DNA of 64,000 nucleotides. Source: Bog-756 sp963833585 (lineage in GTDB: Bacteria > Actinomycetota > Acidimicrobiia > Acidimicrobiales > RAAP-2). Positions 1 to 10,900 of this stretch are shown piece after piece; the first letter of the stretch is position 1, and each line of letters opens with the position of its first letter. The notes under the pieces are model-generated. The model was not told where the DNA came from. It ran no database searches and was given only the letters and a program-made list of their open reading frames with translations. Made by a program: the position numbers and the translations under genes. The stretch is from NCBI GenBank assembly GCA_963833585.1, contig CAWHYF010000007.1:47772-111771 (forward strand). Direction: 5' to 3'.

Positions 1-630
1 CAGGCCATGCAGGCCGACAGCTCCGCCCAGGCCACCGTCAACGCGGCCCAGGCGGCCCTCGACCTGGCCCAGTACCAGGGGACGCTCCAGGCCGCTCCCG
101 GCAGCGCCGCGTCCCAGGCGCAGGCCAAGGCGGCATTGAACCAGGCCACCGCCCAGCTGGCCCAGGTCCAGCAGCAGGAGCAGCAAGCGACCATCGTGGC
201 CCCGGCCGCCGGGATCATCGCCCAGGTGAACGGCTCCACCGGCGAGAACCTCGGCCCCGCCGGCGTCCCCGCCTACAAGGCTCCCGCCTCGATCCCGGCG
301 AATCAGCCGTCCGGCTTCTCCCTCTTCCCGTCCCAGCCCACTCCGGCCGGATCCTCGTCCTCGAACGGCACCCAACCCCTGATCGAGATCATCGGCGGCA
401 TCCAACAGGTCACCGCTCAGGTCCCCGAATCGAGTATCGGCCGGTTCCGGGTGGGACACTCGGCCTCCGTCACCTTCTCGGTACTGGACGTCACCCAACA
501 GGGCGTCGTCACCGGGGTGGTCCTCAGCCCGACCAACGACAGCGCCGCCGTGACCTATGCGGTGATCGTCAGACTCAGTCGCACCGTACCCGGCCTGCTC
601 CCGGGGATGAGCGCCACGGTTCGGGCGTAG
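1..630 (+). CDS. HlyD-family periplasmic adaptor (membrane-fusion) protein, 5' end outside the window
   Basis: The reading frame is open from base 1, so the N-terminus lies upstream of the window. The visible part begins with an Ala/Gln-rich heptad-like coiled coil (about residues 1-60), typical of the alpha-hairpin of HlyD/MFP adaptors. A lipoyl-like half follows (ATIVAPAAGIIAQVNGSTGE), then a Pro/Ser-rich insertion and a C-terminal beta-barrel-like segment with VPESSIGRFRVG. Such adaptors link an inner-membrane exporter or synthase to the outside. It ends 10 bases before a processive GT2 synthase, which suggests that the two form a polysaccharide synthesis/export pair. The family call rests on the hairpin plus lipoyl pattern. 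The transported substrate is inferred only from the neighbour. Confidence 0.75.
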   Translation, partial: QAMQADSSAQATVNAAQAALDLAQYQGTLQAAPGSAASQAQAKAALNQATAQLAQVQQQEQQATIVAPAAGIIAQVNGSTGENLGPAGVPAYKAPASIPANQPSGFSLFPSQPTPAGSSSSNGTQPLIEIIGGIQQVTAQVPESSIGRFRVGHSASVTFSVLDVTQQGVVTGVVLSPTNDSAAVTYAVIVRLSRTVPGLLPGMSATVRA

Positions 631-640
631 GCGAGCAACG

Positions 641-2603
641 ATGGGGGTCGTCGTCACCCTGGACGCCCGAGGTCTCGCCCTGCTGCTGCTGGACGCCGCC
701 ATCCTGGCCTTCGTCGTCCTCAAGCCGATGTCCCGGAGCTACGACGACTCGGACCAGGGGTCGGGATCGCTGGTGCTGATGGTTCCTCCACTACGTCCGA
801 GCTACGCCCGTTGCGGCGCCTTCCTGGCCATCAGCTTCGGAATGTCCCTGCTCCTGGTCGGGCTGCGTTCGCCGACCCTGGTCGAGGTGTACTACAGCTT
901 GGTCGAGCAGCTGCTCCTGTCGGTGATTCCCCAGCCGGCCGTGGTGGACGCCTATGTCCACCTCCTCCCTCCGGTGTTCCAGGTCAGCGTCATCGCCTCC
1001 GGGGTGGCGTTGGCCGTCTGCTTTCGGGCTTCCGTGGCACGTCGGATCATGATCCTGATGAACGTGGCGCTCCTCCTGGCCGTCTCGGCGGTCGCCGACG
1101 CCCTCTTCGGTGTCTTCGTGCTCACCACCGGACTGCCGTTGGGGCCCACCCCCGTCATGGCCCTGCTGATCCAGTACGGGATCGCCGGACTCGTCGTCTT
1201 CCGGCTGGCCTTCACCACCTTCCAGTTTCCGAAGAAGACCCCGTTCCCCCTGCGGCGGGGCCACGATTGGCACGCCGACGTGATCCTGGTCGTCTGCACG
1301 GTGGCCGCCGTCGCCGTGGTGGCCGGCATGGCCGCCTACCTGATCCGGCACTTCGGCCAGAACTCCCTGATCTTGGCCGCCATCGTGATCAGTTGTGGTC
1401 CGTACGTCCTGCGTCTCATCGTCCTGTTCTTGGGACTGGTGAGGCTGGTACACCACCGTCCGGTCGCCCTGAGCGACCAACGACCCGCCCTCGAGGTGAT
1501 CTCCCCGGCCTTCAATGAGGAGATCAACATCGTCGACCTCCTGGAGTCGATCGACCAGGCCGCCGAGTGCTACGGCGGGCCGGTACGGGCCATCATCTGT
1601 GACGACGGGTCCACGGACGACACGGTCGCCCTGGCCCAATCGGCGTTGGCCAACCTCCGCTTCGCCACCGGAGAGATCGTGCACGGCGGGCATCACGGCA
1701 AGTCCGCCGCCCTCAACAAGGCCCTGTCCCGATGCACGGCCGACTACGTCTTCCGGGTGGACGCCGACTGCATCGTCGACCGGAAGGCGTTCTCCTACGC
1801 CATCTCGTACTTCCTCTCCGATCCCCAGATCGGCATGGTGGGCGCCTTCACCCTGCCGAGGGAGCCGTACACCACCTGGATCGACCGGGCCCGACTCTTC
1901 GAGCTGGTGGTGAACTTCGGCCTGGTCCGTCCCGCCGTCGACGTCGTCGACGGCGTCACCTGCGTCCCGGGCACGTTCACCGGGTTCCGCCGTAGCCGCC
2001 GCCATCCAGATCGGGGGCTTCGTCGACGGCATGTACGGCGAGGACCAGGACTTCACCGCCGGGATCACCCGCCTCGGCTACCGCGTGCAGCTCGACACCA
2101 GGATCCGGTCCTTCGAGGACGTCCCCAACACGCAGCGGCAGCTTCGAGCTCAGCGCACCCGTTGGAATCGCGGCAGCACCATGTCCTTCACCAGATTCGT
2201 CCCGGTGGCGACGGGATTGTCGGGCCCGCGGTTCTGGTTCTTCGGCACGCGGTCCACCGGTCAGCGCCTGCTCACCCCGTTGCGGCTCGCCGTCCTGATG
2301 TACATCGTCGCCGAATCCCTGCTCCAGCCCAGTGGGAAGATCAACCTCGCCCATCTCGCCATCATCCTGATGCTGCGGGTGGTACCCCAGCTGGTCTTCG
2401 TGATCGGGTGCTGTCTCTACTACGGCAAGGTCCGGGACCTGCTCTGGCTTCCGGTCGAGCTCCCGTTCGCCATGCTGAAGCGCTACTACTCGCTCGAGAG
2501 TCTCCTGAGCTTCAACGCCCGTCCGGTGATCACCGACCGGATGGCGGCGGAGCTCCGCCCACTGGCCCGGGCGCCTGCCGTCGAGCGCGCCCAGGTGGGC
2601 TGA
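641..2603 (+). CDS. Processive GT2 (cellulose/hyaluronan-synthase-like) membrane glycosyltransferase, interrupted by one frameshift
   Basis: About six hydrophobic segments fill residues 1-270. A GT2 catalytic domain follows, with ICDDGSTDDT (about residues 319-328) and FRVDADC. The frame then shifts by one base near 1985-1995, and the rest reads in the next frame: GGFVDGMYGEDQDFT, the QRTRW (QxxRW) motif of processive synthases, and C-terminal membrane helices. Joined, the two parts give a complete enzyme of about 650 aa that would polymerise a nucleotide sugar and extrude the chain. The ATG at 641 sits 10 bases after the HlyD stop, consistent with an operon. The break is an extra base in a CG-rich stretch, so it may be a sequencing error or a recent null mutation. 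The sugar made is unknown. Confidence 0.8.
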
Positions 2604-2636
2604 GCTCCCGGTCTGCAGACGGATGGCCCGTGAGGG

Positions 2637-4445
2637 TCAGGGGGCGTTGTCGATGACCGCCGAGAAGGTGAGCGGGGTGGCCGGACCGATCTCGTAGCTG
2701 GTGGACGCCAGCTGGTACCCGAGGTTCCAGAAGGCCATGCCGGCCACCTGCAGGGAGCGGAGCTGAGCCACCATGCTCGCCACCAGCTGGGCGCGGACCG
2801 CATCGCCGGCACCCTGCTGCCAGCCGAACTCCTCGACCACCAGCGGCTTCCCGATCGACCGGCAGTAGGCGGCGGCGGTGGGCGCCCACGCCTGCATGCC
2901 CCCGTAGGTCTTGATGTCGCAGAAGGCGTTGGACGGCAGCGAGAAGATCGACCGCCAGTCGATGCCCGAGGACGGCTCGTTGAGGTAGCCGAGTCCTCCC
3001 GAGTTGAACAGTACGGTTCCCCCCTGGTGCTGCCAGTGGCGGGTAACCGAGGCGTAGAACGCGGTCAGGTCGGCGGTGGAGTAGGACACGGTACAGGGCG
3101 CCCCGGTGGTCTTCGCCGTGTACCGGTGGGTGCCGACGGGCAGGGGCTCCCCCGCCGCCGAGACGAAAGCGATGGTCGGATCGTCTTTGTAGACCCGGTG
3201 GTTCACGGTGTTGACCCGGTTGGCCACAAAGGAGATGAAGTTGCCCCAGTCCGCCGTATAGGGATCCACGCACCGGTTCCAGAGCAGGGCCCGGTAGTCG
3301 GCCAGGCCCAGGTCCACATGGAGGCCGGCGGTACCGGCGGCGGCGATCATGGCGTCGACCGAGGCCCACCGGGCCGGATCGTACGGATCGGTCGACGGAT
3401 CCCCGGTCACGTCGAGGAAGTCGGTGATCCGGATGGTGTTGAGGTGGGCCTGCTCGGCCAGCGCCACCGTACCGGCCGGGTCCCTGATGCCGGACCGGTA
3501 CGGGGTGAGCCCGGGGTTGTAGATGGTCGACCCGTACATCGACCAGGGAACACCGTCCACGCAGAGGGAGGTGCCGCACACCACCACCCGGGCGGTGGAC
3601 GGTGCGGCCCCACTGCCGGATCCCCCCCCGGCGGTGGTCGTGGTCGTTGTGGTGCTGCCGGGGTCGGTGGTGGTGGGGAGCGTGGAGGTGTCAGACGGAG
3701 CCGACGTGGTGGCCGGGCTCGAACTGGTGGTCGACCCCTCCGGCGAAGTCGGCGACACCTGGGCCGTGGTGAAGACGGCCGTGCCGGTGACGCCGGGGTG
3801 GTGCGAGGTCACCGCCATGCCGGCCTCCACCGGCCCGAACAGCCCGGGAACGACCTTGGCCGATCCGGACACCTTGGTCCAGGTCGCCCCGTCGGTGGAC
3901 GTGTAGGCGGTGTAGGTGGAGCCGACCCGGAGGATGCGGACGGACAGGGGTGCCGTGGCGGATCGTCCTCCGGCGTTGGTCGCCGGCCGCCCGGCCGCCG
4001 GACGGAACTGGACCACCAGTCCGTGCTGGGGGGTGACCAGGACGGCGTAGTAGGCCGAATCCCCGACGGAGCTGGCCCGAACCATGACTCCGGCTTTGGC
4101 GTTCTGGTCGGTATCGGTCTGGGACACCACCCGGGCGCTCACCGTGCCGTCGGATGCCAGGGGGCGCCAGGCGAAGTGGAAGGCGTCCGCGGTACCCCAG
4201 ATGTCGGCACCCCCACCGTGCACGGTCCAGCTCCCGGAGGTGAAGGTCTGGCTCCCGGCCGGCGTGGGCGATCCGATGTCCTCGCAGGTCCAGCCCCCGG
4301 CACAGCCGGGTGAGCCCGCACCGTCGGCGACGGTCATCGTCACCACTCCGACCGCCACCGCGGCGAGGACGCCGACCATGGCCAACCGAAGGGCCAGGCG
4401 GCCCCCCATGGCGGCACGATCCGACGCCATCTTCGTCCCGCTCAT
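2637..4445 (-). CDS. Secreted GH5-like glycoside hydrolase with an N-terminal DUF1349/LamG-like module
   Basis: The start is the ATG at 4445, preceded by GAGGTGG. Upstream in-frame codons encode only low-complexity shadow sequence. The 602-aa product has a signal/anchor segment (about residues 15-45), then one DUF1349-like beta-sandwich (CEDIGSPTPAGSQ to TAVFTTAQVSP), then a Ser/Thr linker of about 60 residues, then a TIM-barrel-like catalytic domain. In that domain SAAGEPLP resembles the acid/base Glu region of clan GH-A and VVEEFGW the nucleophile Glu of GH5 cellulases and mannanases. It lies last in a minus-strand glycan gene run and converges on the synthase above, with 33 bases between the stops. 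A role in trimming the polymer is inferred. The exact GH family and substrate need a profile search. Confidence 0.75.
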   Translation of the reverse strand: MSGTKMASDRAAMGGRLALRLAMVGVLAAVAVGVVTMTVADGAGSPGCAGGWTCEDIGSPTPAGSQTFTSGSWTVHGGGADIWGTADAFHFAWRPLASDGTVSARVVSQTDTDQNAKAGVMVRASSVGDSAYYAVLVTPQHGLVVQFRPAAGRPATNAGGRSATAPLSVRILRVGSTYTAYTSTDGATWTKVSGSAKVVPGLFGPVEAGMAVTSHHPGVTGTAVFTTAQVSPTSPEGSTTSSSPATTSAPSDTSTLPTTTDPGSTTTTTTTAGGGSGSGAAPSTARVVVCGTSLCVDGVPWSMYGSTIYNPGLTPYRSGIRDPAGTVALAEQAHLNTIRITDFLDVTGDPSTDPYDPARWASVDAMIAAAGTAGLHVDLGLADYRALLWNRCVDPYTADWGNFISFVANRVNTVNHRVYKDDPTIAFVSAAGEPLPVGTHRYTAKTTGAPCTVSYSTADLTAFYASVTRHWQHQGGTVLFNSGGLGYLNEPSSGIDWRSIFSLPSNAFCDIKTYGGMQAWAPTAAAYCRSIGKPLVVEEFGWQQGAGDAVRAQLVASMVAQLRSLQVAGMAFWNLGYQLASTSYEIGPATPLTFSAVIDNAP

Positions 4446-4593
4446 CCGGGCCACCTCAGCTCGGCGGGGTCGGGGTCGGTCACTCCTGCTGGTCGTCGGC
4501 ACCCCAGCGGGCGGAATGAAGGATCCCGCAGTCCGCACCGACCTACCGTGGCGTCGACCGGGTGACGCCCGCCGGGGGGACTCCCCGGTGTCG

Positions 4594-6237
4594 TCACGAA
4601 CCGCCGACGGGGGTCGAGGCTCCCGGCGGCGGGGGCGGCCCGATCCGCTGGTACACCTTGATCCGGCCCTGGACCACCCGGAGGCGGAAATCGGTGAAGC
4701 GGTCAGGGTGCGCCTGCAGGTCGGCGGTGACGGCGTCACCGGGGAAGGCCACCACCCAGGCCGCGTGCCGCGCCGGGTCGGCGATGGCCTGGGCGAAGAA
4801 GGGGTGGAAGCCGACGGTGACGAACTCCTTCAGGTCGAGTCCGGAGGAGAACATCAACGAGGAGGCGGCCGAGTCGTCGGCCAGCACCTCGCCGCCCCGG
4901 TAGTGGTGGGCCAGAAACACGGCCGCCACCTCGGGACGGCCGGCGGCGGCACTGGACGTGCCGGTGCGCCCGTCGGCCAGGGTGAGCGGGGTGCCGAGCG
5001 CCATGAACAGCGTGGCCAGGGCAGTGGCGCCAACGGCCACCGGCAGGGTCCACCGCCAGCGGCCCACCAGGGTGCCGATGGCCACGGCGCACAGCGGCAG
5101 GGCCACCACGCCGTAGCGGTCGTTCCACATCCCGTGGGGGAACAGCTGAGGCACCCGGATGGTGGTCTGGCCGGCGTAGAGGGAGAGGACCTCGAAGACC
5201 ACCGGGGCGGCCAGCAGGGCCAGGGTGCACTGGGTCCGGAGGCGGTCGGGGTGGCGGATGGCGGCCAGTGCCACCCACGACACGGCGCCGAGGATGAGGA
5301 CCGGGCCGCCCACCACGTCCACCACGTCCCACCCATAGGTGAGCAGGCTCTGGTAGACGCTGCCCTTGGTGCCGAGCAGGCCGAACTGGGCCTGGGCCCC
5401 GTTGATGGCCTGGGCACTGTAGGCACTGTGCAGGAAGTAGAGCGGGTCGTGGAAGATGATCAGGTTGTAGAGGAACCACAGCACCAGGCCGTAGCAGGCG
5501 ATGGCGGCGAACAGGACCAGGTTGGCCTGCGGCGACTTGCGGCGGCGGTCGGCCCGGCGGACCCAGACGGCCACCAGGACCATGGCCGCGGCCAGGAGGG
5601 CCCACCCCTCGTAGCGGGTCAAGGTGGCGCAGAAGATGAAGAGGGAGCCCCACAGCAGCTCCCGGACGGCCAGGGTGCGCATCCAGCGGCTCAGGTGGAA
5701 GACCGCGCCGACCAGGAAGGCCAGCAGCACCGGCTCGGTGAGGGCGGTGGACTGGACGTAGAGCATGTTGAGGTTGGCGATGAACACCGCCATGCCCACC
5801 CAGGCTCCGATCCGACTGGCGGTGAGCTCCTCCACCAGCGAGAAGATGCGCAGGGAGGTGTAGACGAAGCACAGGCCGCTGACGATGGCTCCGGCCACCC
5901 CGTTGTGCCACAGCGGGGTGATGGCCACGAAGGGGACCAGGAGGATGTGGGGCAGGGGCAGCCAGACACTGCCCAGCTGGGCCAGTCCCGGGGTCAGGGC
6001 ATCGGTGACGTGGCGGGCCACGTCCAGGTGGGCCCGGGCGTCGCCGTACAGGGTCATGGAGTGGGTGGCCGCCGACCAGACGGTGGCGGCCAGACCGGCC
6101 ACCACCGCCACCACCGCCGCCGAGAGGGGTGGGTAGGTGGGCCGGTCACCGGCCCCGGGCGGTGTCGGTTCGGCCTCGACCGGCGCGACGAGGGTGTCCC
6201 GGGCCGGCTCGGTTCGGTGAAGGGTGACGAGGGCCAT
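4594..6237 (-). CDS. GT-C fold (GT39/ArnT-like) polytopic membrane glycosyltransferase
   Basis: This intact 547-aa protein has about ten or eleven hydrophobic helices. In the first periplasmic loop lies the acidic motif YGDARAHLDVAR (Asp66, His70), typical of GT-C enzymes that use lipid-phosphate sugar donors. A soluble tail of about 110 residues follows the last helix. It starts 5 bases after the stop of the upstream GT2 gene (6243), so translation is probably coupled. No Shine-Dalgarno is visible in the gap. A polyprenyl-phosphate sugar for this enzyme could come from the DPM-like GT2 at 13193-14029. That donor link is an inference from family knowledge, and the acceptor is unknown. Confidence 0.7.
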   Translation of the reverse strand: MALVTLHRTEPARDTLVAPVEAEPTPPGAGDRPTYPPLSAAVVAVVAGLAATVWSAATHSMTLYGDARAHLDVARHVTDALTPGLAQLGSVWLPLPHILLVPFVAITPLWHNGVAGAIVSGLCFVYTSLRIFSLVEELTASRIGAWVGMAVFIANLNMLYVQSTALTEPVLLAFLVGAVFHLSRWMRTLAVRELLWGSLFIFCATLTRYEGWALLAAAMVLVAVWVRRADRRRKSPQANLVLFAAIACYGLVLWFLYNLIIFHDPLYFLHSAYSAQAINGAQAQFGLLGTKGSVYQSLLTYGWDVVDVVGGPVLILGAVSWVALAAIRHPDRLRTQCTLALLAAPVVFEVLSLYAGQTTIRVPQLFPHGMWNDRYGVVALPLCAVAIGTLVGRWRWTLPVAVGATALATLFMALGTPLTLADGRTGTSSAAAGRPEVAAVFLAHHYRGGEVLADDSAASSLMFSSGLDLKEFVTVGFHPFFAQAIADPARHAAWVVAFPGDAVTADLQAHPDRFTDFRLRVVQGRIKVYQRIGPPPPPGASTPVGGS

Positions 6238-6242
6238 GGCGA

Positions 6243-7952
6243 TCAGGAGGCCGACCGCGCCTCGACCAGGACCAGGTCGGCCGGTGACCCGACGGCCCCG
6301 TCCTGCTCCTCGAACCTGCAGAACCCGTGCTCGGTCTTCTCCCAGAAGGTGGGCTTGGTGAACAGCTGGACGAGGGCCTTCCAGGCTCCGACCGACATCA
6401 GCACCCAGTAGATGGGCACCAGCAGCGCGTATTTCACATCCTCGTAGTTGCGGCGTGCGAAGCAGCCGCTCACCACCGACAGCACGCAGGCGGCGTTACC
6501 CACGAACAGGCCGATGGTGGCGAGGTAGAGGACGGGCCACGGGAAGATGGACTGGATCAGGTGGAGCTGGGTGGCGAACCACAGGACGGCCAACAACCAG
6601 AAGAGCGGGTTGAGCAGCAGACACAGGGTGCCGGCCCCGAAGAACAGCTGGAAGGCGGCGTAGGACTTGGGTCCCATCTCCTTGGCCAGCCGCACCGGCC
6701 GGCGCATGTGGTAGAGGTAGGTCTGCATGTAGCCCTTGACCCATCGGCTGCGCTGTCGGATCCAGTTGCGGTAGCGGCTGGTGGCCTCCTCGTAGGTGGT
6801 GGTCTCGAGCACCGCCGTCTTCCAGCCCTGCAGGTAGATGCGCAGACCCAGGTCGGCGTCCTCGGTGACGTTGAAACTGTTCCATCCGCCGATCTCACGG
6901 AGCCGGAACGTCACGAAGTGGTTGGAGGTCCCACCCAGCGGGATGACCACGTCCATGGCCTGCAGCCCGGGTAGGAGCTGGTCGAACCAGACCGAGTACT
7001 CGGCGGTGAACCACCGGGTGAGCAGGTTGTAGGTCCGGTTGAAGTAATTCAGCTGGGCCTGGAGGCAGACCACCTCCGGCTCCGTCTCGGCGAAGGCCAT
7101 CACCGACTTGCGGAGCTGGTCGGGCTCAGGACGGTCTTCGGCGTCGTAGATGACCAGGTACTCCCCCCTGGCGTGCTCCAGGCCGTGGTTGCAGGCGCGG
7201 GGCTTGCCGGTCGGTCCGACGTCGGGGATGACCAGTACGTCGAAGCAGGCCGGCAGGGCCATCGACGTCGCCGCCTCCCGCGTCTCGGTGTCGTCCGCCT
7301 CCACCAGCAGCTTCACGTCGAGCCGGCTCTCGGGGTAGTCGAGGGCGAGGATGCCGTCCACCAGCTGGGTCAGCATGGCGGCCTCGCGGTACACCGGGAG
7401 CAGGATGGTGTAGACGGGCAGGTCCTCGTCGGCGATCCGCTGACCGGACACGTCCACCACCATCTGGTGGGGATGGTTGAGGGCCTGGGAGATGAGGACC
7501 AGCTTCAAGGCGTTGGCGGCCATGAAGAACAGCACCAGCACGGCCATCACCGCCACCAGGGTGGCCACCGGGGCCACGATCAGGCCGGCCAGCAGGGCCA
7601 CTCCGAGTCCGATGAAGGCCACCCGCTGGCGGCGAGACAGCACGGTGGGCGCCTCGGTCGGCGGGGTGAGGGGGCGCGGGTCCTTCGGGGGTTCGGGCGA
7701 CACGTCGATGACCTGACCGGGGCCCAGCGTGGGCGGTTCCCCGAGGCGCTGGTGCACCACCACCTTGTCCCCGCCCTTGATCGAGGCCATCCAGTGACGG
7801 GGGGCGGCCGAGTTGAGCCATCCGGAGGGCGCCCGCCACATCCCGGCCAGCCGTTGGGCGGGACGGGTCCTCACCCGCCATGCCGGGTACGGCCGGGTCG
7901 GGGCCACCGGCTCGAAGCCCATCCAGTCGGGCCAATCGGCGATCCAGCTCAC
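6243..7952 (-). CDS. Processive GT2 family glycosyltransferase (cellulose-synthase-like)
   Basis: This intact 569-aa protein has a cytoplasmic N-terminal extension of about 105 residues. Two membrane helices follow (about 110-155), then the GT2 domain with EADD (218-221), DAED (270-273), TEDADLG (363-369) and QRSRWVKG (400-407), then four C-terminal helices. The D, DxD, TED and QxxRW set marks an inverting processive GT2. The start is the GTG at 7952, one base after the TGA of the giant PQQ-propeller gene and with GGGAG upstream. The tight spacing places it in one operon with that gene and with the GT-C gene at 4594-6237. It is a second synthase, distinct in sequence from the one at 641-2603. 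The product sugar cannot be read from the sequence. Confidence 0.85.
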   Translation of the reverse strand: MSWIADWPDWMGFEPVAPTRPYPAWRVRTRPAQRLAGMWRAPSGWLNSAAPRHWMASIKGGDKVVVHQRLGEPPTLGPGQVIDVSPEPPKDPRPLTPPTEAPTVLSRRQRVAFIGLGVALLAGLIVAPVATLVAVMAVLVLFFMAANALKLVLISQALNHPHQMVVDVSGQRIADEDLPVYTILLPVYREAAMLTQLVDGILALDYPESRLDVKLLVEADDTETREAATSMALPACFDVLVIPDVGPTGKPRACNHGLEHARGEYLVIYDAEDRPEPDQLRKSVMAFAETEPEVVCLQAQLNYFNRTYNLLTRWFTAEYSVWFDQLLPGLQAMDVVIPLGGTSNHFVTFRLREIGGWNSFNVTEDADLGLRIYLQGWKTAVLETTTYEEATSRYRNWIRQRSRWVKGYMQTYLYHMRRPVRLAKEMGPKSYAAFQLFFGAGTLCLLLNPLFWLLAVLWFATQLHLIQSIFPWPVLYLATIGLFVGNAACVLSVVSGCFARRNYEDVKYALLVPIYWVLMSVGAWKALVQLFTKPTFWEKTEHGFCRFEEQDGAVGSPADLVLVEARSAS

Positions 7953-7953
7953 C

Positions 7954-10900
7954 TCAGCTCCCGGTGACCGTCAGGGCGCTGTAGCCGACGGTGGCCAACG
8001 CCGTGGGCGAGTGCGAGGTGGCGGCCGCTCCGGCCAGCAGCGACCCGGCCAGGTTGGCCAGCGTGGCCGTCGATCCCGGTATCGGGGTCCAGGTCACCCC
8101 GTCGGGAGAGGTGGATGCGGTCAAGCTGGTGCCGGTGCGGGTCACCTCCACGAAGGTCGGGGCGGTGCCGGCCTGACCGGCCAGCTGCACCGCGTTCACG
8201 CCCTGGGCGGTGCGCTCCTGGACGACGACGCCGTTCCCCTGGGTCACGTAGACGGCGTAGTAGGGCGAGCCGGGGTCGGTGGTGGCCCGGACCATGACCC
8301 CGGCCTTGGCCCAGGGGTCGGTGGCCTGCACCGAGGCGACATCGGCCTTGACCACGCCGTTGGCGGCCAGGGTCTGCCAGGCGAAGTGGAAGGCGTCAGC
8401 CGTGCCCCAGATGTCGGGGCCCCCGGCCAGGAGGGACCACGAGCCGCCCGAGGTGGTCTGGCCCCCGATGGGGGTGACGGCGCCGATGTCCGAGCAGTTC
8501 CACCCGGTCGGGCAGTTGAGGGAGGACGGCGGGACCGAGCCCGGGGTGACCGCCACCGTGTCCAGGGTCACCGCCGAGCCGGTGCCCTGGCTGTGGGAGG
8601 TGATGGCCAGGCCGGCCAGCAGCGGCTGGGGCAGGGCGAGCGCATGGGCCGAGCCGGGGATCAGCGTCCAGTTGACCCCGTCCGAGGAGGTGAAGGCGCT
8701 GTAGGTGGTGACGGCGCCCGAGGTGTAGCGGCCCACCATCAGGTACACCGGCACGGTGCCGGCGATCACCACCTGGGAGGTGGAGGACCCTTGGGTCCCC
8801 CGCCACTGGACGGCGATCCCCTGGGCGGGGGTCACGAAGGCGGCGTAGTAGGGCGAGCCGGGGTCGGTGGTGGCCCGGAGCATCACCCCGGCCTTGGCCC
8901 AGGGGCTGGTGTTCTGCTGGGCGGTCACGTGGGCCGAGACCGTGCCGTCGCCGGTCAGGGTTTGGGCCACCAGGTGGAAGGCGTCGGCCGTGCCCCAGAT
9001 GTCCCCGCCCCCACCGGTCTCGGACCAGGTGCCGTTGGTCAGCGAGTCCGAGCCCGACGGCTGGGCGCCACCGACGTCGCTACAGCTCCAACCGCTCGGG
9101 CAGAGTCCTGGCGGCGGGGTCTCCCCCGGGGTGATGGCCACCGTGTCCAGGGTCACCGCGGAACCGGTGCCCTGGGCGTGGGAGGTGATCCCGAACCCGG
9201 CCAGCAGGGTGCCGGTCATGGCCAGCACCTGGGTGGAGCCGGGCACGAGCGTCCAGGTGGTGCCGTCCGGTGACGAGTAGGCGCTGTAGTACACCGTCGA
9301 CCCGGAGGTGTACCGGGTGACCCGGAGGTAGACGGGCGCCGACCCCGTGGCCAGGATCTGCGAGGTGGACGCCCCCTGGCTCGGGCGCCACTGGACGGCG
9401 ATCCCCTGACCCGGAGTGATGAAGGCCGCGTAGTACGGCGAGCCGGGGTCGGTGGTGGCCCGGAGCATGGGGCCGGCCTTGGCGAAGCCGTTGGTGTTCT
9501 GCTGGCTGGTGATGTGGGCGGTCACCGATCCGTCGGCGGCCAGCGTCTGGTTCACCAGGTGGAAGGCGTCGGCCGTGGACCAGATGTCCCCGCCGCCGCC
9601 GACCTCGGACCAGGTGCCGTTGGTCAGGCTGTCCTGCCCCGGGGGCAGGGCCCCCCCGATGTCGCTGCAGCTCCACCCGTTGGGGCAGACCCCCGGCGGG
9701 AGGGATGCCCCGCCGAACTGGGCCAGGTTGTCCACGGTGGCCACGGTGTAGGCGGCGTCGTTGTGGGAGTCGGTGGCGATGCCCGAGGTGAGCGGCCCGG
9801 TCAGGTTGAGGGCCACCGTGGAGCCGGGGATCCAGGTCCAGTGGACGCCGTCCGAGGAGCTGAACCCGGCGTAGTACACCACCCCGGTGGCGACGTTGGT
9901 GTACCGCTCGGCCAGGACGTACACCGGGGTGACGGCGGGGAGGTTGGAATTCCCGCCGGCCGGGTTGGCCAGGAGCTGGTTGGTGATGGCCCCCTCCGAG
10001 GCGCGCCACTGGACGACGACCCCGTTGGCCGGGGTGGCGAAGACGCCGAAGTAGGGGGCCTGCGGGTCGGTCCCGCCTTGTCGGATCATGACCCCGGTCT
10101 TGGTGAACCCGTCGGTGTACCCGGTCTGGGAGACCACCCGCGCACTCACCGTGCCGTCCCCGTTGGGGGCGTTGGCCGGGTCGGCCGGGAAGTCCTCGAA
10201 GGCGTAGCGGTAGTTGTCGAAGACCGACCAGATGTCCGAGCCGCTGGCCCTGATGGTCCAGCTGCCGGTGCCGGCATCGGAGGTGGGTTCGGACGGGTCG
10301 GTGTAGTCCTGGTTCCCGGGGAGGATGTTGTTCCCGATGTCGGCGCAGGTGAAGCCGGCCGGACACACCCCGGCCGGCTGGGTGGTGTTGGCGGCCAGGC
10401 TCACCGCGTTGTAGACGACCGCCGGGGTGACCCGGGGGGCCACCGCGTCGGCGGCCATGCCGGCCGTATAGGTGGTCCCCATCGGTATGTTCTGGGTGGC
10501 GCCCAGCACCGGCGTCCAGGTGTTCCCGTCCGTCGAGGTGAGCGTGGTGAAGGACTGGACCCCGGTGGTCGGATCGGTGAAGCTCTCGATCTGGACGTAG
10601 CTGCCCGAGGTCACCCCGGGCAGGGGCAGGGTGTTGCCGCCGTCGACGAAGCCGTCGTAGTACCGCCACTGGACGGTGGCCGTGCCCCCCGGACTGAACA
10701 GGACGGCGTAGTAGGGCGCGGTGGTCGACAGGTTGGCCCGCATCATGATGCCCTCCTGGGCCGTGGCCGGCGAGCCGGCCTGGGTCACCACCTGGGCCGA
10801 CAGGGCCTGGTTGCCGGTCACCGACTGGGACACGTAGTGGAAGGAGTCGATGCCGCCCCCGATGCCGGTGCCGGTGCCGTCGAGGGTGAAACTGGTGGGC

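Noticed and set aside
4084..6411. Plus-strand frame of 775 codons spanning three minus-strand genes
   Set aside because: It crosses the intergenic gaps and is low-complexity, whereas the minus frames give GH5-like and GT-C proteins.
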